64,000 bases of DNA from NCBI RefSeq assembly GCF_022682495.2, contig NC_071391.1, positions 11,197,680-11,261,679 on the forward strand, read 5' to 3'. The position numbers were made by a program, and so were the translations under genes. Each line of letters starts with the position of its first letter. Positions within the stretch are counted from its first letter, which is position 1. The notes beneath the pieces were generated by a model. The model ran no database searches, had not been told where the DNA came from, and worked only from the letters and a program-made list of their open reading frames with translations. This DNA is from Desmodus rotundus (lineage: Eukaryota > Chordata > Mammalia > Chiroptera > Phyllostomidae). Below are positions 11,678-24,112 of this stretch, in pieces.

Positions 11678-14600
11678 TTTATTTTTATTTACAGATTTTA
11701 AAGCAATATTTTTTAAAATAGCATCTACCGTAATTTATCCCCTTGATTTTTTCTTAAAGGGCCTGTTGAAATCCTTGGTGGTGAGGGCATAAGCACTGAT
11801 GAAGAAGATGGGGCCAATGAACACATTACCCTGTTAAATTAAAGAAATTTTGGTTAAATGACTGGCTACATTTGTCATATTTTTTTTTAAATCTCAATTT
11901 ATGTGCTTTAATTTCCAAATTATTTTCTGTCAAATTTACTTCCACCTAGTTTCATATCTCGTCATCTTAACATTCACAAAGATGAATAAATATAGAAATT
12001 TTAACTCAAAATATTGTAATAGAAATTATACATCTGAATAGGAGGTCTAGATTTGCTACAGTGCACATGAGATGCCTTTCCTTACCATGTACAATTGTTA
12101 AAATGAAAACAACCACACTAATATCACACGATTGTGTGTAAATTAGAATTGTATTGTATTAAATGAGAAAAACGACGTAAAAATTGTTTTTAGATCATTG
12201 TCAGATGACTGGAAAATGAGTTATGTCAGAATTACATTTCAGCTTGTCACATGGGGCAGCCTTTTCCCACCAAACCACGTATATCCTCTTTTTGGCTGGA
12301 ACCCCTTCCCACTAGTACTTCTAGACACTGGGGGAGGCACCTTGTACACAAGTCATCATAGAACATTGGTTTGGTTTGGTTGTCAGTTTTCTTCCTTGAT
12401 ACACCTATCACCAAGTTGTCCATTAAGGCATGCACAGTTTCATATATTGTTAATAGTTGTCCAATTTAAGTTAATGCCAATGTAAGATATTTTTCTATTT
12501 ATGTACTCTTTAGTCTTATAAAATCCTTGGATGTATTTTTAAGACTTAGGTATGTCAAAAATAAATGCTGACCATTTCTTTAATATATTACAGTTTCTTA
12601 AGGAGTCACTAAAATCACTATAAAAGAAAAATTACCCAGTAATAGATTATAACATTTATAAAAGCTATTGTGAAAAGACCAAAATTACAATAAGAGCCAC
12701 AAGGTAGTGTTTTATTTGTAATGTGTTTCCTTTGCTTCAGACCGTTTCTCATGCAGTGAAATGTGAAAAGAAGGAAGTGTATAAACAAAGTGAAATGTTG
12801 TCTGTACCTGGGATGAATTCTTCATGGTTTAAACACAATGAAATGTAGCATCTACCATATCTAGGAGCAAGATTTAGGGAGTGGGGTTCCTGTTTCCCTT
12901 CAGTGTGTCACAGACTGAAGGAGTGAAAAACTGTAGTGTGGGTCCAGGGACACACCACTGACTTATATTTGTGACACGAAACACACATTTTTGTCAACGC
13001 TCACACACCAAGAAAAAAAGAGAGAAAATCTGCATATTTTTATTTTCCAGAAAGGTCTTCCCAGATCCATGTGGAATACTTTAAATCAAAGAATAAATAG
13101 CTTTTCAAATGTGGGAATACAATTCCCCCACTACACAAAATGCTCATTTAATCCTTAGTGATTCTAGAGTAAAAAAATACAACTAAGCTAAATTTCAACT
13201 CTGTGTAAATACAGACAACTAACTATACTCCTGAGAACACAAATACACAAATGTCTTATAGTAATTTTCAGTTTACTTTGAATAGTTACATTAATAAAAT
13301 AAGATAAAATCAATTAATAATATAATTATATATTAGTGTATTATTTGAGCATCATAACCAATTTTTTTCTGTTTAACAAAATTTCTCACTGTCTGTCTGT
13401 CTCTCTCACCCATGTTTGCCCCAACAGATTCAGGGACAAAATAGGAATGAGGCAGATCAGAAGTACAGTGAGAACAGCAAAAAGTATGCAAGCCACTTTA
13501 GAAAATGTATCAATGTGCGGTCCACTAAAGGTGTCCGTTACAAAGTGCACGTTGACTGTTACACACAGGAGGAATTTCAGCAGCAGCACAGCCCTGACCT
13601 TTACTTAATGGTGTGTCTGAGATCATACACTTGTGTAAGGTGAAGAACATTATATTTGTACTCTACGACCTTGTATTAAAATTCTCAGATGAGCATCTAG
13701 TGACAGTACAGCCTTGAAAAAGTAACTTCATTTCCCCAAACCAAAGAATAACTAAGATTAACCAAATTTTCAGGCATGTCTTGTTCAATAATGTGACCGT
13801 GGCGTGATTCCAGAGTGTTTATTTATAAGATGCATTACAGTGTATATTAAAGTGTTTTTATTTTATGTGAAGGATACATCCATGTGGAAACATGGCTTCC
13901 AAATTTTATTTAACTACAATATATGAATAGGGAGTTATGAAATTAGCTTTTTCTTCAAAGCATTGAGCAATGGCTGAGCACCAAACTGGAAGCTAAGTAT
14001 TCTTCTTTTAGTTATACATATGTCTTTTCAATATGGTACTTAAGATATATTTAAATGCCTTTCTTATGAGATTATATCCAGTGAGTCCCAATATTCTATG
14101 GTATCGAGAACCTTAAAAAGAAAGAACTTTAGAATACATTTCTGTCTTTGCATTTTGACTCTAAGCAAGACAGTAAAATAACATCTTTGCACACATTCTT
14201 CTGGTAATTTTGAGCAAAATAATATTCTCATAACTCTTGATTTCTCTGAGTTTATCTGTAGTGTAAGATAGTGGCTTATGAATGAAGGCATATTTTAATC
14301 CAGAGTATGTTCCATTACTGCGATTAGCTTCCTCACTGTGGGGAACTGGAGGGGTGAGAGACAAAATGTGTGGGGTTCACCTACCTCACTGAGGATACTC
14401 TTCAAACAGGCACTTCGGTCAACTAATCTCTAGGACATGAGAACTGATTGTGGCTACATGTAACTAATTTCACTTTAGGAGATAGACATTAGAAAGACAA
14501 AGGTTAGATTTCAAAATTTAACAAAACCATGATCATTCTGGAAAACGATAATCAAATGAGTTCCTCACCCCTCACACAGTCAGAAAGCAAACATCACCAT

Positions 14601-16240
14601 CCAGCCCTGACTGAGAACGGCGACAACCACACTAAGCTCGAAAAAAAGCAAAGATACCATAGCAGCTACAGCATGTTATGAAGCAGCTGCCGGGTGTTAG
14701 AATTTTCATGTACGTTATCTTCTGTTTTGCACACAGCAACCTGCCAACTAATCCAAAACCCTTTTATAGATGAGAAAACTGGGAACCAGCGTGGCCTATG
14801 ATGTGGCCTTGATTACGCTCACATAGCTACTAGTACAACCAGGATTCAAGTCCGGGGTTTCTGTCTTCAAACTAAGCTCCTTTCAGGTGACCATGTCATG
14901 GTCTCATTGCAAAATGCTGCAAATTTGGAAATGTTATCCCCTAGAAACAATGCAAAACAATGTCCTCGTGTATCTGAATTCATTTACAAAACCACAAGCT
15001 CAAGTCAACCATTATATATTTCTGTAAAAAAGACAAAGTGGCTTCTAGGTCAGTTAGCAACTTAGTAAAATGAGTTTTAAATTCATTTATATCCTTTCAT
15101 GAGAAAAAAAATACGATTTCACAATGGTGTATACCCAATGATTGGTTGGTAGTTAATTTTTTCTTCATTTAATAATTTTCATAAATTTAAAATATAGTCA
15201 CTTATTTCTACTACCTTAATTCTGTTATCTTCCATCAAGAAAATTAAATCTGATTTCCAATTTACAAATTTATTGACATAATATGTTGCATCTTTCTTAG
15301 TCTCCCCGGTATTTCCCTAAATTTTCTCCTTCAATTTTAAATTCAGCCCTAAATTAAGTAGAAATTTCCACCTCAGATTTACATATTAAAGCATATAATC
15401 TAGTTTGAGATTTAGGATTATAACACCTGCTATTTTTGGGTGATGGAAAACCTCTCCTCCTACCTGTGGAAATGAACTGCTCGCTCAGTGAGGATGTGCT
15501 CTGAGCATGAAGCATTTGGACTCCTCTTATCCCAGGTTCGCAAGCTCTTCTGGAAGTCCACAGGGGCGCTCCACGGAGAAAAGGCACGTAGTCTCTTCTG
15601 GGACGGAAAATGTATCAAGATGATTTTGTTGTTTTACATAGTAAATGAGAGGATAGTTGTGGAGCAATAAACAATATGATCAAAATGATTACATAAATGT
15701 ACTTTGTAGTATGAAGTGGCATTTCACTGGAAAAAGTTTTTGAGCAAGACTGGAAAAGGAATTGAATAACATAGAACATAGATCTAGCTTTGATACTAAA
15801 TAGCTATGTGCAATGGGTTGATAACTTAAATTCTCTTAAATTCAGTTTCCTCTGGGAATACAATCTGTTTACTGGTCTCAAAATCCTCTAACCAAGTACA
15901 TAATGAAATAATCTGAAAGCATAAGCTATAAATGAATCCACAGTGATTTAATAAAAATTACTGTACTTATTTAAATTAATGTACTACACTTCTGAGTGGT
16001 ATGAGAGAGACAGTTAAGATCATAAGTTCTCAATAGAGGAGATAAGATATGAATACCTGAACCAGAATTATTGACAGCAGAGGTGGGACGGTGTATGGAT
16101 AATGGTAACATTCTGTTTAACAGAACTTTAGAATATTAGAGATCAGGCAGAGATAAAGATCAAACTTTGAGTTGCATGAGGACTTGTCTTGAGGACACAA
16201 TGCACCAATCTACAGACTAACACTAAGCTATGCACTTTTT
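11678..16240. other. Single-copy spacer upstream of the mosaic OR5T
   Basis: No gene recognised. Unlike the rest of blocks 1 and 2 it has no duplicate in the window. It contains a MIR SINE (14640-14885) and a splice-acceptor-like site on the minus strand at 11831. Short coding-like patches, such as the minus-strand text VFIGPIFFISAYALTTKDF just after that acceptor, were not identifiable. It should hold the promoter of the mosaic receptor, but I found no copy of the CCCCAAGGGG module here. Confidence 0.5.
14640..14885 (+). repeat. MIR SINE (ancient tRNA-derived repeat)
   Basis: Contains the MIR core and tail pattern: ATAGATGAGAAAACTG, then CTCACATAGCTACTAG, then AGGATTCAAGTCC and a final GCTCC. 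Strongly diverged, as expected for a repeat older than bats. Confidence 0.7.
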
Positions 16241-18237
16241 AAAATTAACTTTTTGGGGTGACATTGGTTAATTAGATCAGTTGCATGTATACAATTCTAT
16301 GTTACATCATCTGCATATTGAATTGTGTGCTCACCACCCAATGTCAAATATCCTTCTGTGACCATATATTTGTCCCCTTTTTCCTTTAATACCCCATCCC
16401 CTCTTAAGCTGGTAACCACCATACCGTTGTTGTATCTGTGAGTTTTTCATTTTCTGCTTTGTTTATTTATTGTTTTCAGTGTTATATTCCACACGAGTGA
16501 AATGATATGGTTATTGACTTTTTCTGTTTGACTTATTTTGCTTAGCATGATATCCTCAAGATCTTCCCATGTTGTCATACATGGCAGGGTCATATCTTTT
16601 CTCCTGTCTGTGTAGTGTCCCATTGTACCTATGTACCACATCTTATCCAATCACCTGACAAAGGACACTTTGGTTCTTACAATGTCTTGGCCACTGTGAA
16701 TAATGCTGCAATGAACATAGGGGTGCATGTATCTTTGCGAATAAGTGTTTTCAAATTTTCATGTAGATATAGCCAGAAGAGGGGTTGCTAGGTCACATGG
16801 TAACTCTATTCTTAATGTTTGAGTAACCTTCACACTGTATTCCATAATGGCTGTACCAATTTACATTTCCACCAGCAGGATATATAACAGCTTTTTTCCC
16901 CCTCCAAAACATCTCCAACACTTGTTATTACTTGTCTTGTTGATAACAGCCATTCTAACAAGTGCAAGGTGGTGGCTCATTATAGTTGTGATTTGCATTT
17001 CCCTAATAGCTAGTGAGGCTGAGCATCTTTTCATATATCTGTTGACCTTTAATATGTCTTCCCTTGACTTTGGGGCCAAATTCATGAAGTACTCTGTAAA
17101 ATGTCTATAAGTTTAGTACCTATGAATTCTTCTATGAAACTTATTATTTCAAATCTTATATTTAGGTCTTTAATCCATTTTAAGTTAATTGTTGTGTATG
17201 GAGGCAAACAGTAAGTCTATTTTCATTCTTTCGCATGTGGCTTTTTAATTTTCCCAGTAACATTTATTGAGGAGGCTTTCCTTTCTCCATTGTATGTTTT
17301 TGGCTCTTTTGTCAATTATTAGCCCTCACACATCTGGGTTGAGTTCTGAGCTCTCAGTTCTGTTCCATTGGTCCGTGTGTCAGTTTTTCTGCCAACACCA
17401 TGCTTTTTAAAAAAGTTTATTTGTATTTTATTGTTTATGCTGTTACAGTAGTTCCAGCTTTTTCTCCCTTTCCCTCCTCCACCAACCCCACTGTCTCCTC
17501 TCCCTGAGTTAATCCGCATATTGTTGTCCTTTCCTATGGGTTGTGCAAAAATGTTCTTTGGTTAGTCCCTCACCGTACTTCATTCCCTTTCTTTGTCAGC
17601 AGCTGTCAGTCTGTTTCATATATTCAAGCATTTGTCACTGTTGTGTTCATTAGTTTATTGTGTTTATTACATTCTACATATAAATGAGATCATGTGGTAT
17701 TTGTCTTTCACTGACTGGCTTGATTCACTTAGCATGCTGTTTTGATTATTGTCACTTTGTAGTATAATTTGAAGTCAGAAAGTGTGCTACCTCTGACTTT
17801 GTTCCTTTATCTAAGGGTTGCTCTGCCTATTTGGGGTACTTTCTTGTTCCATACAAGTCTGATGATTTCTTTCTTATTCTATGTCTTTAAAAATGTCATT
17901 GAGGTTTTGGTGGGAATTGCATTAAATCTATGTATTACTAGATACCTTGGTCTTATGGGGTATTTTATGAAGTTGACCCCAAAGGTAAGAGAAGAAAAGA
18001 CACAAAATAAGTGAATGAGACTATACCAAAGTAAAAAGATTCTACGCAGCAACAAAAAAATTGCCAACAAAACACAAAAGCGACCATCTAAATGGGAGAA
18101 GATACTAGCAAACAGCTGAGATAAATGGTTAAATCCAAAAATACATAAAGAACTCATATAACTCAAGCCCAAACAAACAATCCAATGTAAAAAGTGGGCA
18201 GAGGACCTGAACAGACATTTCTCCAAGAAGACATTTA
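16241..18237. mobile_element. L1 with internal inversion (block 1), partly rearranged
   Basis: Antisense L1 from about 16241 to 17950, then sense L1 from about 17960 to 18237 (AAAAAGATTCTACGCAGC and the CCAAGAAGACATTT end). The right end and right flank match those of 33720-36352, but the left flank does not. The inversion point also differs: the antisense arm is longer and the sense arm much shorter than in block 2. A recombination event inside the L1 explains this better than two separate insertions. Confidence 0.7.
17405..17735 (-). mobile_element. Short L1 3' end nested inside the older L1
   Basis: A fresh L1 3' UTR start (TTTATTGTTTATGCTGTTACAG, then CTCCCTTTCCC) interrupts antisense ORF2 text. 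After ACTTAGCATGC the host L1 resumes with GTTTTGATTATTGTCAC. The corresponding position in block 2 is not preserved because of the rearrangement there. Confidence 0.6.
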
Positions 18238-18726
18238 ACAGTACTGTCTTAGTCCTACATCTTCCAGAAGCTCGCTTCCTGCTGAAACCTTACCTGCCTG
18301 CTGTACCTGCCCTACTCAGCTGATACTCTTCTCAGCAATTTTTTCCTCCAGGTGAAGCCCTGTACTTCTTAACAGGAGCATGCACCACCTGCTTCAGAGA
18401 TCCTCAGGGACTTCTAACACTACATCAGTCTCTCACAGTCCTTCCCTGACACTGATTGAGCCTGAGTAAGGGTGAGGCGCTTCTGGAAAAGTGAAGAAAA
18501 ATAAAAACTTTACTGGGCCTCCCTCTCTACCTATGCTAAAATTTCCTATTTTGGACCCAGGTGAGCCCATGCATGTTTATGGTTTGTGTATATATCTATT
18601 AATTGATGAAAAGCCCCCAAAATATCTTTATTCATTTTATAAATATCAACATGTAGTACACTACTCTAGACCTGCTCACTTTTTGTTATTGAATAAATTA
18701 TCATGTTGCTATTTTAAGCCAGAAGG

Positions 18727-18850
18727 TAATTGGGGTGTATTCCCCTTGGGGCATCTCCTCTGGGTTTTATCAAAGTTGATTAAGTTGATATAAGCAAATT
18801 AAATAAGCCGCATTTATAATGTACCTAAACATGCATTTGCTGTTCTACCG
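18727..18850 (+). promoter_or_regulatory. Candidate OR5T promoter module and 5' exon donor (block 1, +)
   Basis: In + orientation: TAATTG at 18727-18732, CCCCTTGGGG at 18742-18751 (Olf-1/EBF-like, the complement of the CCCCAAGGGG core seen at the minus-strand genes), ATATAAG at 18788-18794, and a donor ACCG/GTAAGAGG with the exon ending at 18850. The parts keep the order and the roughly 100 bp core-to-donor spacing of the other modules. It lies 4.3 kb upstream of the ATG at 23183, a usual distance for OR genes. The transcription start is inferred at about 18820. Confidence 0.6.
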
Positions 18851-19339
18851 GTAAGAGGAAGTTTCAGGAAATACGCAGAATATTTTAATAGGTAAGATCT
18901 AAAATAACAGGTCAAATATATGTTATGAAAGCTCCAATACTAAGCCCTTTAGTTGTTGCCTATTGCATAGGTGAATTAGTCACAGTCTGATGACTGCAGT
19001 CTGCCTAAGAATTGAATGACAACATTTCCCAGAATAAACAAAACATTGAATTGAATTTATGTCTTCAGGAAAAAGAAAATGCTCCCCACAGAGTGTATAT
19101 TTTCATTTGTGTGATGAAAAAATGTCAGACCAGCATGAAGTGCAAAAACAGTAAATTTCTCAATGGAGGGCAAGAAAACATTTGACCTGCTCACTATCTG
19201 GGGGTTATTTTCATTTAATGAGGAAAATAATAATTCTCTTAGGTTTATTTAGGTAGCTATGCAATGTAGAAGCCACTTCAGATCACTACTTGCTTCACTA
19301 TATTAATAGCTTCAAGTATCCAAATACATCAAGGCCATG

Positions 19340-19610
19340 CGTTGAGTATTTCTGTGTGTGGGGTCGGGGAGTGGGGAGCTCAGTGGCAGAATGAAGCCAG
19401 GGCATACAGGGGGCAGTGAAGAGTGCCTGCACCCTGAGGACGACTAGGATTGACTCAGGCCCTGGCACTTTCTCATGTGGGAGTTGCTGCGCAGGTGAGA
19501 TGCAGCGTGTGCAGAAGTCCCACAGCTCGGTAGGTGGCTGCCGTCATTCCTCTCCCCCTGTGCAAGCTCCGTACCTCAATACTGAGCCCAGGATTTCATG
19601 ATATTCTGCC
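19340..19610. other. GC-rich patch conserved between OR5T (+) introns
   Basis: A G/C-rich stretch with several CpGs, beginning GTGTGGGGTCGGGGAGTGG and containing CTGTGCAAGCTCC, in otherwise AT-rich DNA. It is well preserved at about 37465-37735. It may be an old SINE or other repeat that I cannot name. No ORF is supported. Confidence 0.35.
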
Positions 19611-20689
19611 CACTATTAATGTTATATATTTGGAAGTGAGTTTACCTTAATTAACAAAGGTTGATAGTATATTACTAAAATCTTTAAGGTACATGGTAAT
19701 TTTCTCTTTAAAACTCTGAGCCTTATCATTAAGTACTAATAAATTTTAGTCATACCCATCTATCAGAAATGGTGGTTGTAAGAGAAATTTAATGAGTGTA
19801 TTTACGATGGTACTTTCCATTATCTTATTTACTCAGTGCAAAATGCAGCCCACTGCAATGTGGAAAATGTGCAATGGTGACCTGTGTGTATTTTTGTTGT
19901 TGTTTTAATAGATTATATAACTCACAGTCCTCTTTGTGTTCTAATCCAGACACAGAAGAGTACACAGAGGAAAAACAAGAATTACAGTAAAATTCATTAG
20001 AGGTAGTCCGATGGAGAAATGTTCAAGTGCAAAGTAATTGTCACAAAATGAAGAGATTCCATGTAGATAGAGAACAAACTGTGTAGTTCAAGGCTGGGGT
20101 CAACTATGTTTTTCAGTGGTGCAGTTACACCATCAGTGTTGTGCACCAATATTAGCTAATTTTAAAAAGTGAATACATGTAGTGACAAACTTTACTTATA
20201 TGTTCATGTTACAATTATAATAAAAGTAACATATTTTTAAAAACATTGCTTAAATACTTATTGTTCTACATATCTAATTCATCTGTGTCTGTGCATTGTT
20301 GTGTCTGCTCTGCCAGTTAAATTTACTGCTCTTTAAAGAAGAGTAAATTTTGGAGGGCAAACCTAACATCACATACTTCTTTTAATTATGGAGCTGAGCA
20401 CACACTTTTGGATTCCAGTTATTTCATTTTCCATGGACCGTGTTTCACTGAACTGATGAAAAGAGCTGTATTGGGGTGGAGCTTTTTCTTGTGATTTCTA
20501 ACTGCATTACAACACAGATTGACTGCATCACATTTATCAAAGTGTGTTTTGTTACTTCTATCATTTTTGTTCTGACCTCCCTACATAAATTCTTTCATCA
20601 CACCCTCTCTTTGGTCAATTGTCATGTCATCCTTCACCATGGCATTCCTTAAATTTAAAAGAACTATGTTTTTCCCACCTATTTTTTAA

Positions 20690-20762
20690 GAATGGGAGGG
20701 GGGAATGGAGACAACTGTACTTGAACAAAAATAAAACATAAAATAAAACAATTACAAAAAGA
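20690..20762 (+). mobile_element. Short L1-tail-like insert, block 1 only
   Basis: Reads GGGGAATGGAGACAACTGTA followed by an A-rich tail, like the 3' terminus of bat L1 copies (compare 47100-47180). The paralogous site near 38890-38900 lacks it. Confidence 0.5.
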
Positions 20763-22409
20763 AAAACACAAGTTTATGTAGCAATATGTTTAGGTCATCC
20801 CCCAAGCTATTATTACTATAACATATTGAAGAACCATCCATGTAATTTCTTTGGGGAGCAATATTTTTAAATGTTGATGCACTTCAAGTCACAGAAAATG
20901 GCAAATGCTTTCCAAACTGTGAGAGACAGATTCACGTACTACCAAAACTTTCAGAATTTCAGTTTTTAAATGAAGCAGCAAAACTTAGATGTAAAAAAAA
21001 GATTTTTTAAATGAAATGAAGTATTGAAAATTATTTTATTGTGTCAGAGCAGTTCAAAAACATTCAGTTCATCAGAATAAGTGGTTAAGGTGCTCCAATT
21101 TATGTTGCAATTTTTTTTGTTTTAGTACATAGGATTCAAACTAAATTCTGCCTTCTCTAATGTTTGATATGAGTAGTTTCTGTTTTATTTGCCTTTAATC
21201 TTCCCAATAACTATATGCTAATGTTTTCTCCTGCTATTGACAATTCTTCTAGGTAGTCCTGACTTCATCTTTCCCAGAAGATCGTTGGTATGTGCTTTGT
21301 TCTCTATTTCTGTTTTTTCGCAAAGGATGATTTTATTAATCCTTAAGTGTAGGTAGGCAAACACACATAAGTGTATATGAAAATGCCCAGAGTGGAAGGG
21401 CTGCCACAGCAACAGTTATCTCTAGAGAAGACACTGGATTGGGCAGAAGGAGGAACTGGAAGGAGAGCATCACTCTTTGCTCTCTGTATTTCTGTACTTG
21501 GGGAATTGTTCTATAAGCAACGATTTATCAATTACTTATCATGTATACTTTTGAAAATATAATAAATAGAGAAATAGTCAATGAGCAATATGAACAGTGA
21601 AAACAATTTTACTGAAGTGAATGTAGTGTTTCAACAATCAGATTTTCTAGGAAAAAGGTAGTAGGACTTCCAGTCTTTGATTCCATATGGTTCCCTCTCA
21701 CGAATGGGATCATGTTAATGTATTGAAACTGGAGCTTGAGTTAAAATAATATACAAAATATAATTAGCAGCAGATTATGTGCCCTTAAGACTGACTCAGA
21801 TTTTCTAAGGGTGGATATAAAAAATTAAATAAATGAGTGTGATAACACCCTTGAATAAAACACATCCTCTGACTGGTGTTATATTATGGGCTAATATACA
21901 CCATCAATTCAGCTTCTGGTATCACTCTGATTCCTATTTAAACAGCCATTGGACCACGCAGGAAAGATTTTTTCTATAACTTCTAGCTGATTTCTTGGGT
22001 TTATTTGCTTTTAAATAAAAGTTTTCTGACTAGGTGCAATAATTTTTTATTACTCTTGTTATATTTCTAGTTACTGATGTTTCTGAACTTAATTGCAACT
22101 TTTACCTAGTTGTTATTTCACTGAATCCAAAAATCAACATTATACAAGTGTAATGCTCTAAAAGAAAAATTGTATTCCTTGTCATTTCTTATCATTTGTT
22201 CATTTTCACCGCAGAATTTTGAGAAAGTAGATGAACATATACTAAGACTTCAGATTTCCAAAAAGAATACAAATGAACAAATATTTGCCCCAAAAGGACA
22301 ATATAATGCTGAGCATTTGAAAACCAAACTGAATGACAAACAAACTGTCATGCAATTTTATATGAAAACATAATCCATGTTCTTAAGGTAATACTGATTA
22401 CTTTTAATT

Positions 22410-22632
22410 TAATCTTTATTGTATTATTTCCATCACCATTTAGTCCCCTTCTACCTCCCTTCTCCCAGCAATCACCACACTGTTGTCCATGTCCGTGTGT
22501 CCTTCTTCCTTTTCCCTCAATCCCTCCACCCCCTAATATCCCATCTCCACTACCTGTTATCTGTGCTCCATCTCTGAGTCTCTCTCCATCTTGCTTGTTA
22601 GTTCAGTTTGTTCATTAGATTCCACATATGAA
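22410..22632 (-). mobile_element. L1 3' end, antisense, block 1 only
   Basis: Antisense L1 3' UTR with CACCATTTAGTCCCC, then CACACTGTTGTCC and GTTCATTAGATTCCACATAT. The paralogous position near 40150-40200 is uninterrupted. Confidence 0.7.
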
Positions 22633-23182
22633 TTTTTTTTATTCAATACCATAAGGGAGCTGGAAGATTTTACAGTGTAACTCATAAAATATTACAATGC
22701 ATTAGGCTGTTAGTGTGTCAAACAAAGCTAATTTAACACATTCTATATTTAAACTTATTTTAAAGACTCAGTTTTAGTAATATAAGTTCCCCTTCCATAT
22801 TTATTTTGTTTTGAGATAAAAATTGTCATAATTACATAATTTTTTAGTTGTTTATTTGTGTTTTAATGTCACTAAGTAGGAACATAACTAATGGAATTTG
22901 TGGGTGGATTACCCATTTGACTTCACAGTTTTTAAATAACATGAGTTGAGCCTGGGAGTTAAAACCCCAATTTTCTGTTTGATTCTGTAGTGAGCGGCAT
23001 CAACCTTTGACCCTTGGCCATGATCCTGGTTCTTGAACTGCAGCTAAGAAATTATTCACTGAAAAGAAATAAACATGAAGACATAGGTCACTTTAATTGA
23101 GTCACAACTTTTTTCATCTGGTCAGAAAAATATGAACGATAATGTTATAAATATCTTCAAGGTTTTTTCGTGAGGTTTCGAC

Positions 23183-24112
23183 ATGAAGAATGTCACTGAA
23201 GTTACTATGTTTGTACTGAAGGGCTTCACAGAAAATCCAGAACTGCAAATTACCTTATTCTTCCTGTTTGTAGTGATTTACCTGTTCACCCTGATGGGAA
23301 ATTTAGGGCTGATTGTATTGGTCATTGGGGACTCCCGGATCCACACCCCCATGTACTATTTTCTGAGTGTGTTATCATCCGTGGATGCCAGTTTTTCCTC
23401 AGTAATTACACCAAATATGTTAGTAGATTTTCTGTCACAGAATAAAGTCATTTCACTCCTTGGATGTGCAACACAGATGTTTCTGGCAGTTACTTTTGGG
23501 ACCACGGAATGCTTCCTCTTGGCTGCAATGGCTTATGATCGCTATGTGGCAATCTACAACCCCCTGCTGTACACAGTCAGCATGTCACCCAGAGTCTATG
23601 TGCCACTCATCATTGCTTCTTACATCGGTGGCATTTTGCATGCTTGTGTACACACAGTGGCCACATTTAGCCTATCCTTCTGTGCCTCCAATGAAATCAG
23701 ACATGTCTTTTGTGACGTCCCTCCTCTCCTTGCTATTTCCTGTTCTGACACTCACACAAACCAGCTTCTACTCTTCTACTTTGTGGGTGCTGTTGAAATA
23801 GTCACTATGCTGATAGTCCTGATCTCCTATGGTTTAATTCTGTTGGCCATTCTGAGGATGCGTTCTGCTGAGGGGAGGAGAAAAGTCTTCTCTACGTGTG
23901 GCTCTCATCTAACAGGAGTGTCAATTTTTCATGGAACCATCCTCTTCATGTATGTGAGACCGAGTTCCAGCTATGCCTTGGACCATGACATGATAGTGTC
24001 CACATTTTATACCATCATGATTCCCATGCTGAATCCCATCATCTACAGTCTGAGGAACAAAGATGTGAAAGAGGCAATGAAAAGAGTGTTTGGGAAAATG
24101 GTGTATAAATAA
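23183..24112 (+). CDS. OR5T: Olfactory receptor, OR5T type, 309 residues
   Basis: Complete seven-helix odorant receptor. Glycosylation site N3 (N-V-T), GN in TM1 (39-40), HTPMYYF in TM2, TM3 disulfide cysteine C95, [13 protein letters not shown] at 116-128, loop cysteines including C177, [11 protein letters not shown] at 233-243, [12 protein letters not shown] at 281-292. All family landmarks are intact. The tail ends FGKMVYK; the two sisters at 30209 and 40714 read FGKNGFINK and run 7 to 9 residues further. A 2-bp length difference in the last codons explains this. The start is the first ATG, preceded by GGTTTCGAC, which is shared in form with the sister at 40714 (GGTTTCAAC). A poly(A)-type AATAAA is at 24143-24148. 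The gene faces away from the mosaic OR5T at 10685-11677. Confidence 0.96.
   Translation: MKNVTEVTMFVLKGFTENPELQITLFFLFVVIYLFTLMGNLGLIVLVIGDSRIHTPMYYFLSVLSSVDASFSSVITPNMLVDFLSQNKVISLLGCATQMFLAVTFGTTECFLLAAMAYDRYVAIYNPLLYTVSMSPRVYVPLIIASYIGGILHACVHTVATFSLSFCASNEIRHVFCDVPPLLAISCSDTHTNQLLLFYFVGAVEIVTMLIVLISYGLILLAILRMRSAEGRRKVFSTCGSHLTGVSIFHGTILFMYVRPSSSYALDHDMIVSTFYTIMIPMLNPIIYSLRNKDVKEAMKRVFGKMVYK

Larger units (their letters stand above)
18851..23182 (+). other. Presumptive intron of the OR5T (+) gene, block 1
   Basis: No coding potential recognised. Holds a GC-richer patch (19340-19610), two short L1 pieces and otherwise AT-rich unique sequence shared with 36966-40713. Possible acceptors near the coding exon are TTTTTTCATCTGGTCAG ending at 23125 and TTTTTTCGTGAG ending at 23174. 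Neither can be proved from sequence. Confidence 0.45.

Noticed and set aside
11740..11830. Coding-like patch on the minus strand (VFIGPIFFISAYALTTKDF...)
   Set aside because: It follows a good acceptor but ends in a stop before the OR ATG, so it is more simply 5' UTR. I could not match it to a protein.
13336..13643. Overlapping ORFs of 67-90 codons on both strands in the single-copy spacer
   Set aside because: No recognisable family, no duplicate and no splice or promoter context; chance open frames cannot be excluded.
11017..23801. ORFs overlapping the receptors in other frames (for example 11017-11205, 23460-23801, 54336-54611)
   Set aside because: They are shadow frames of conserved OR sequence, repeated at each gene because the DNA is similar. 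They have no start context or own family.
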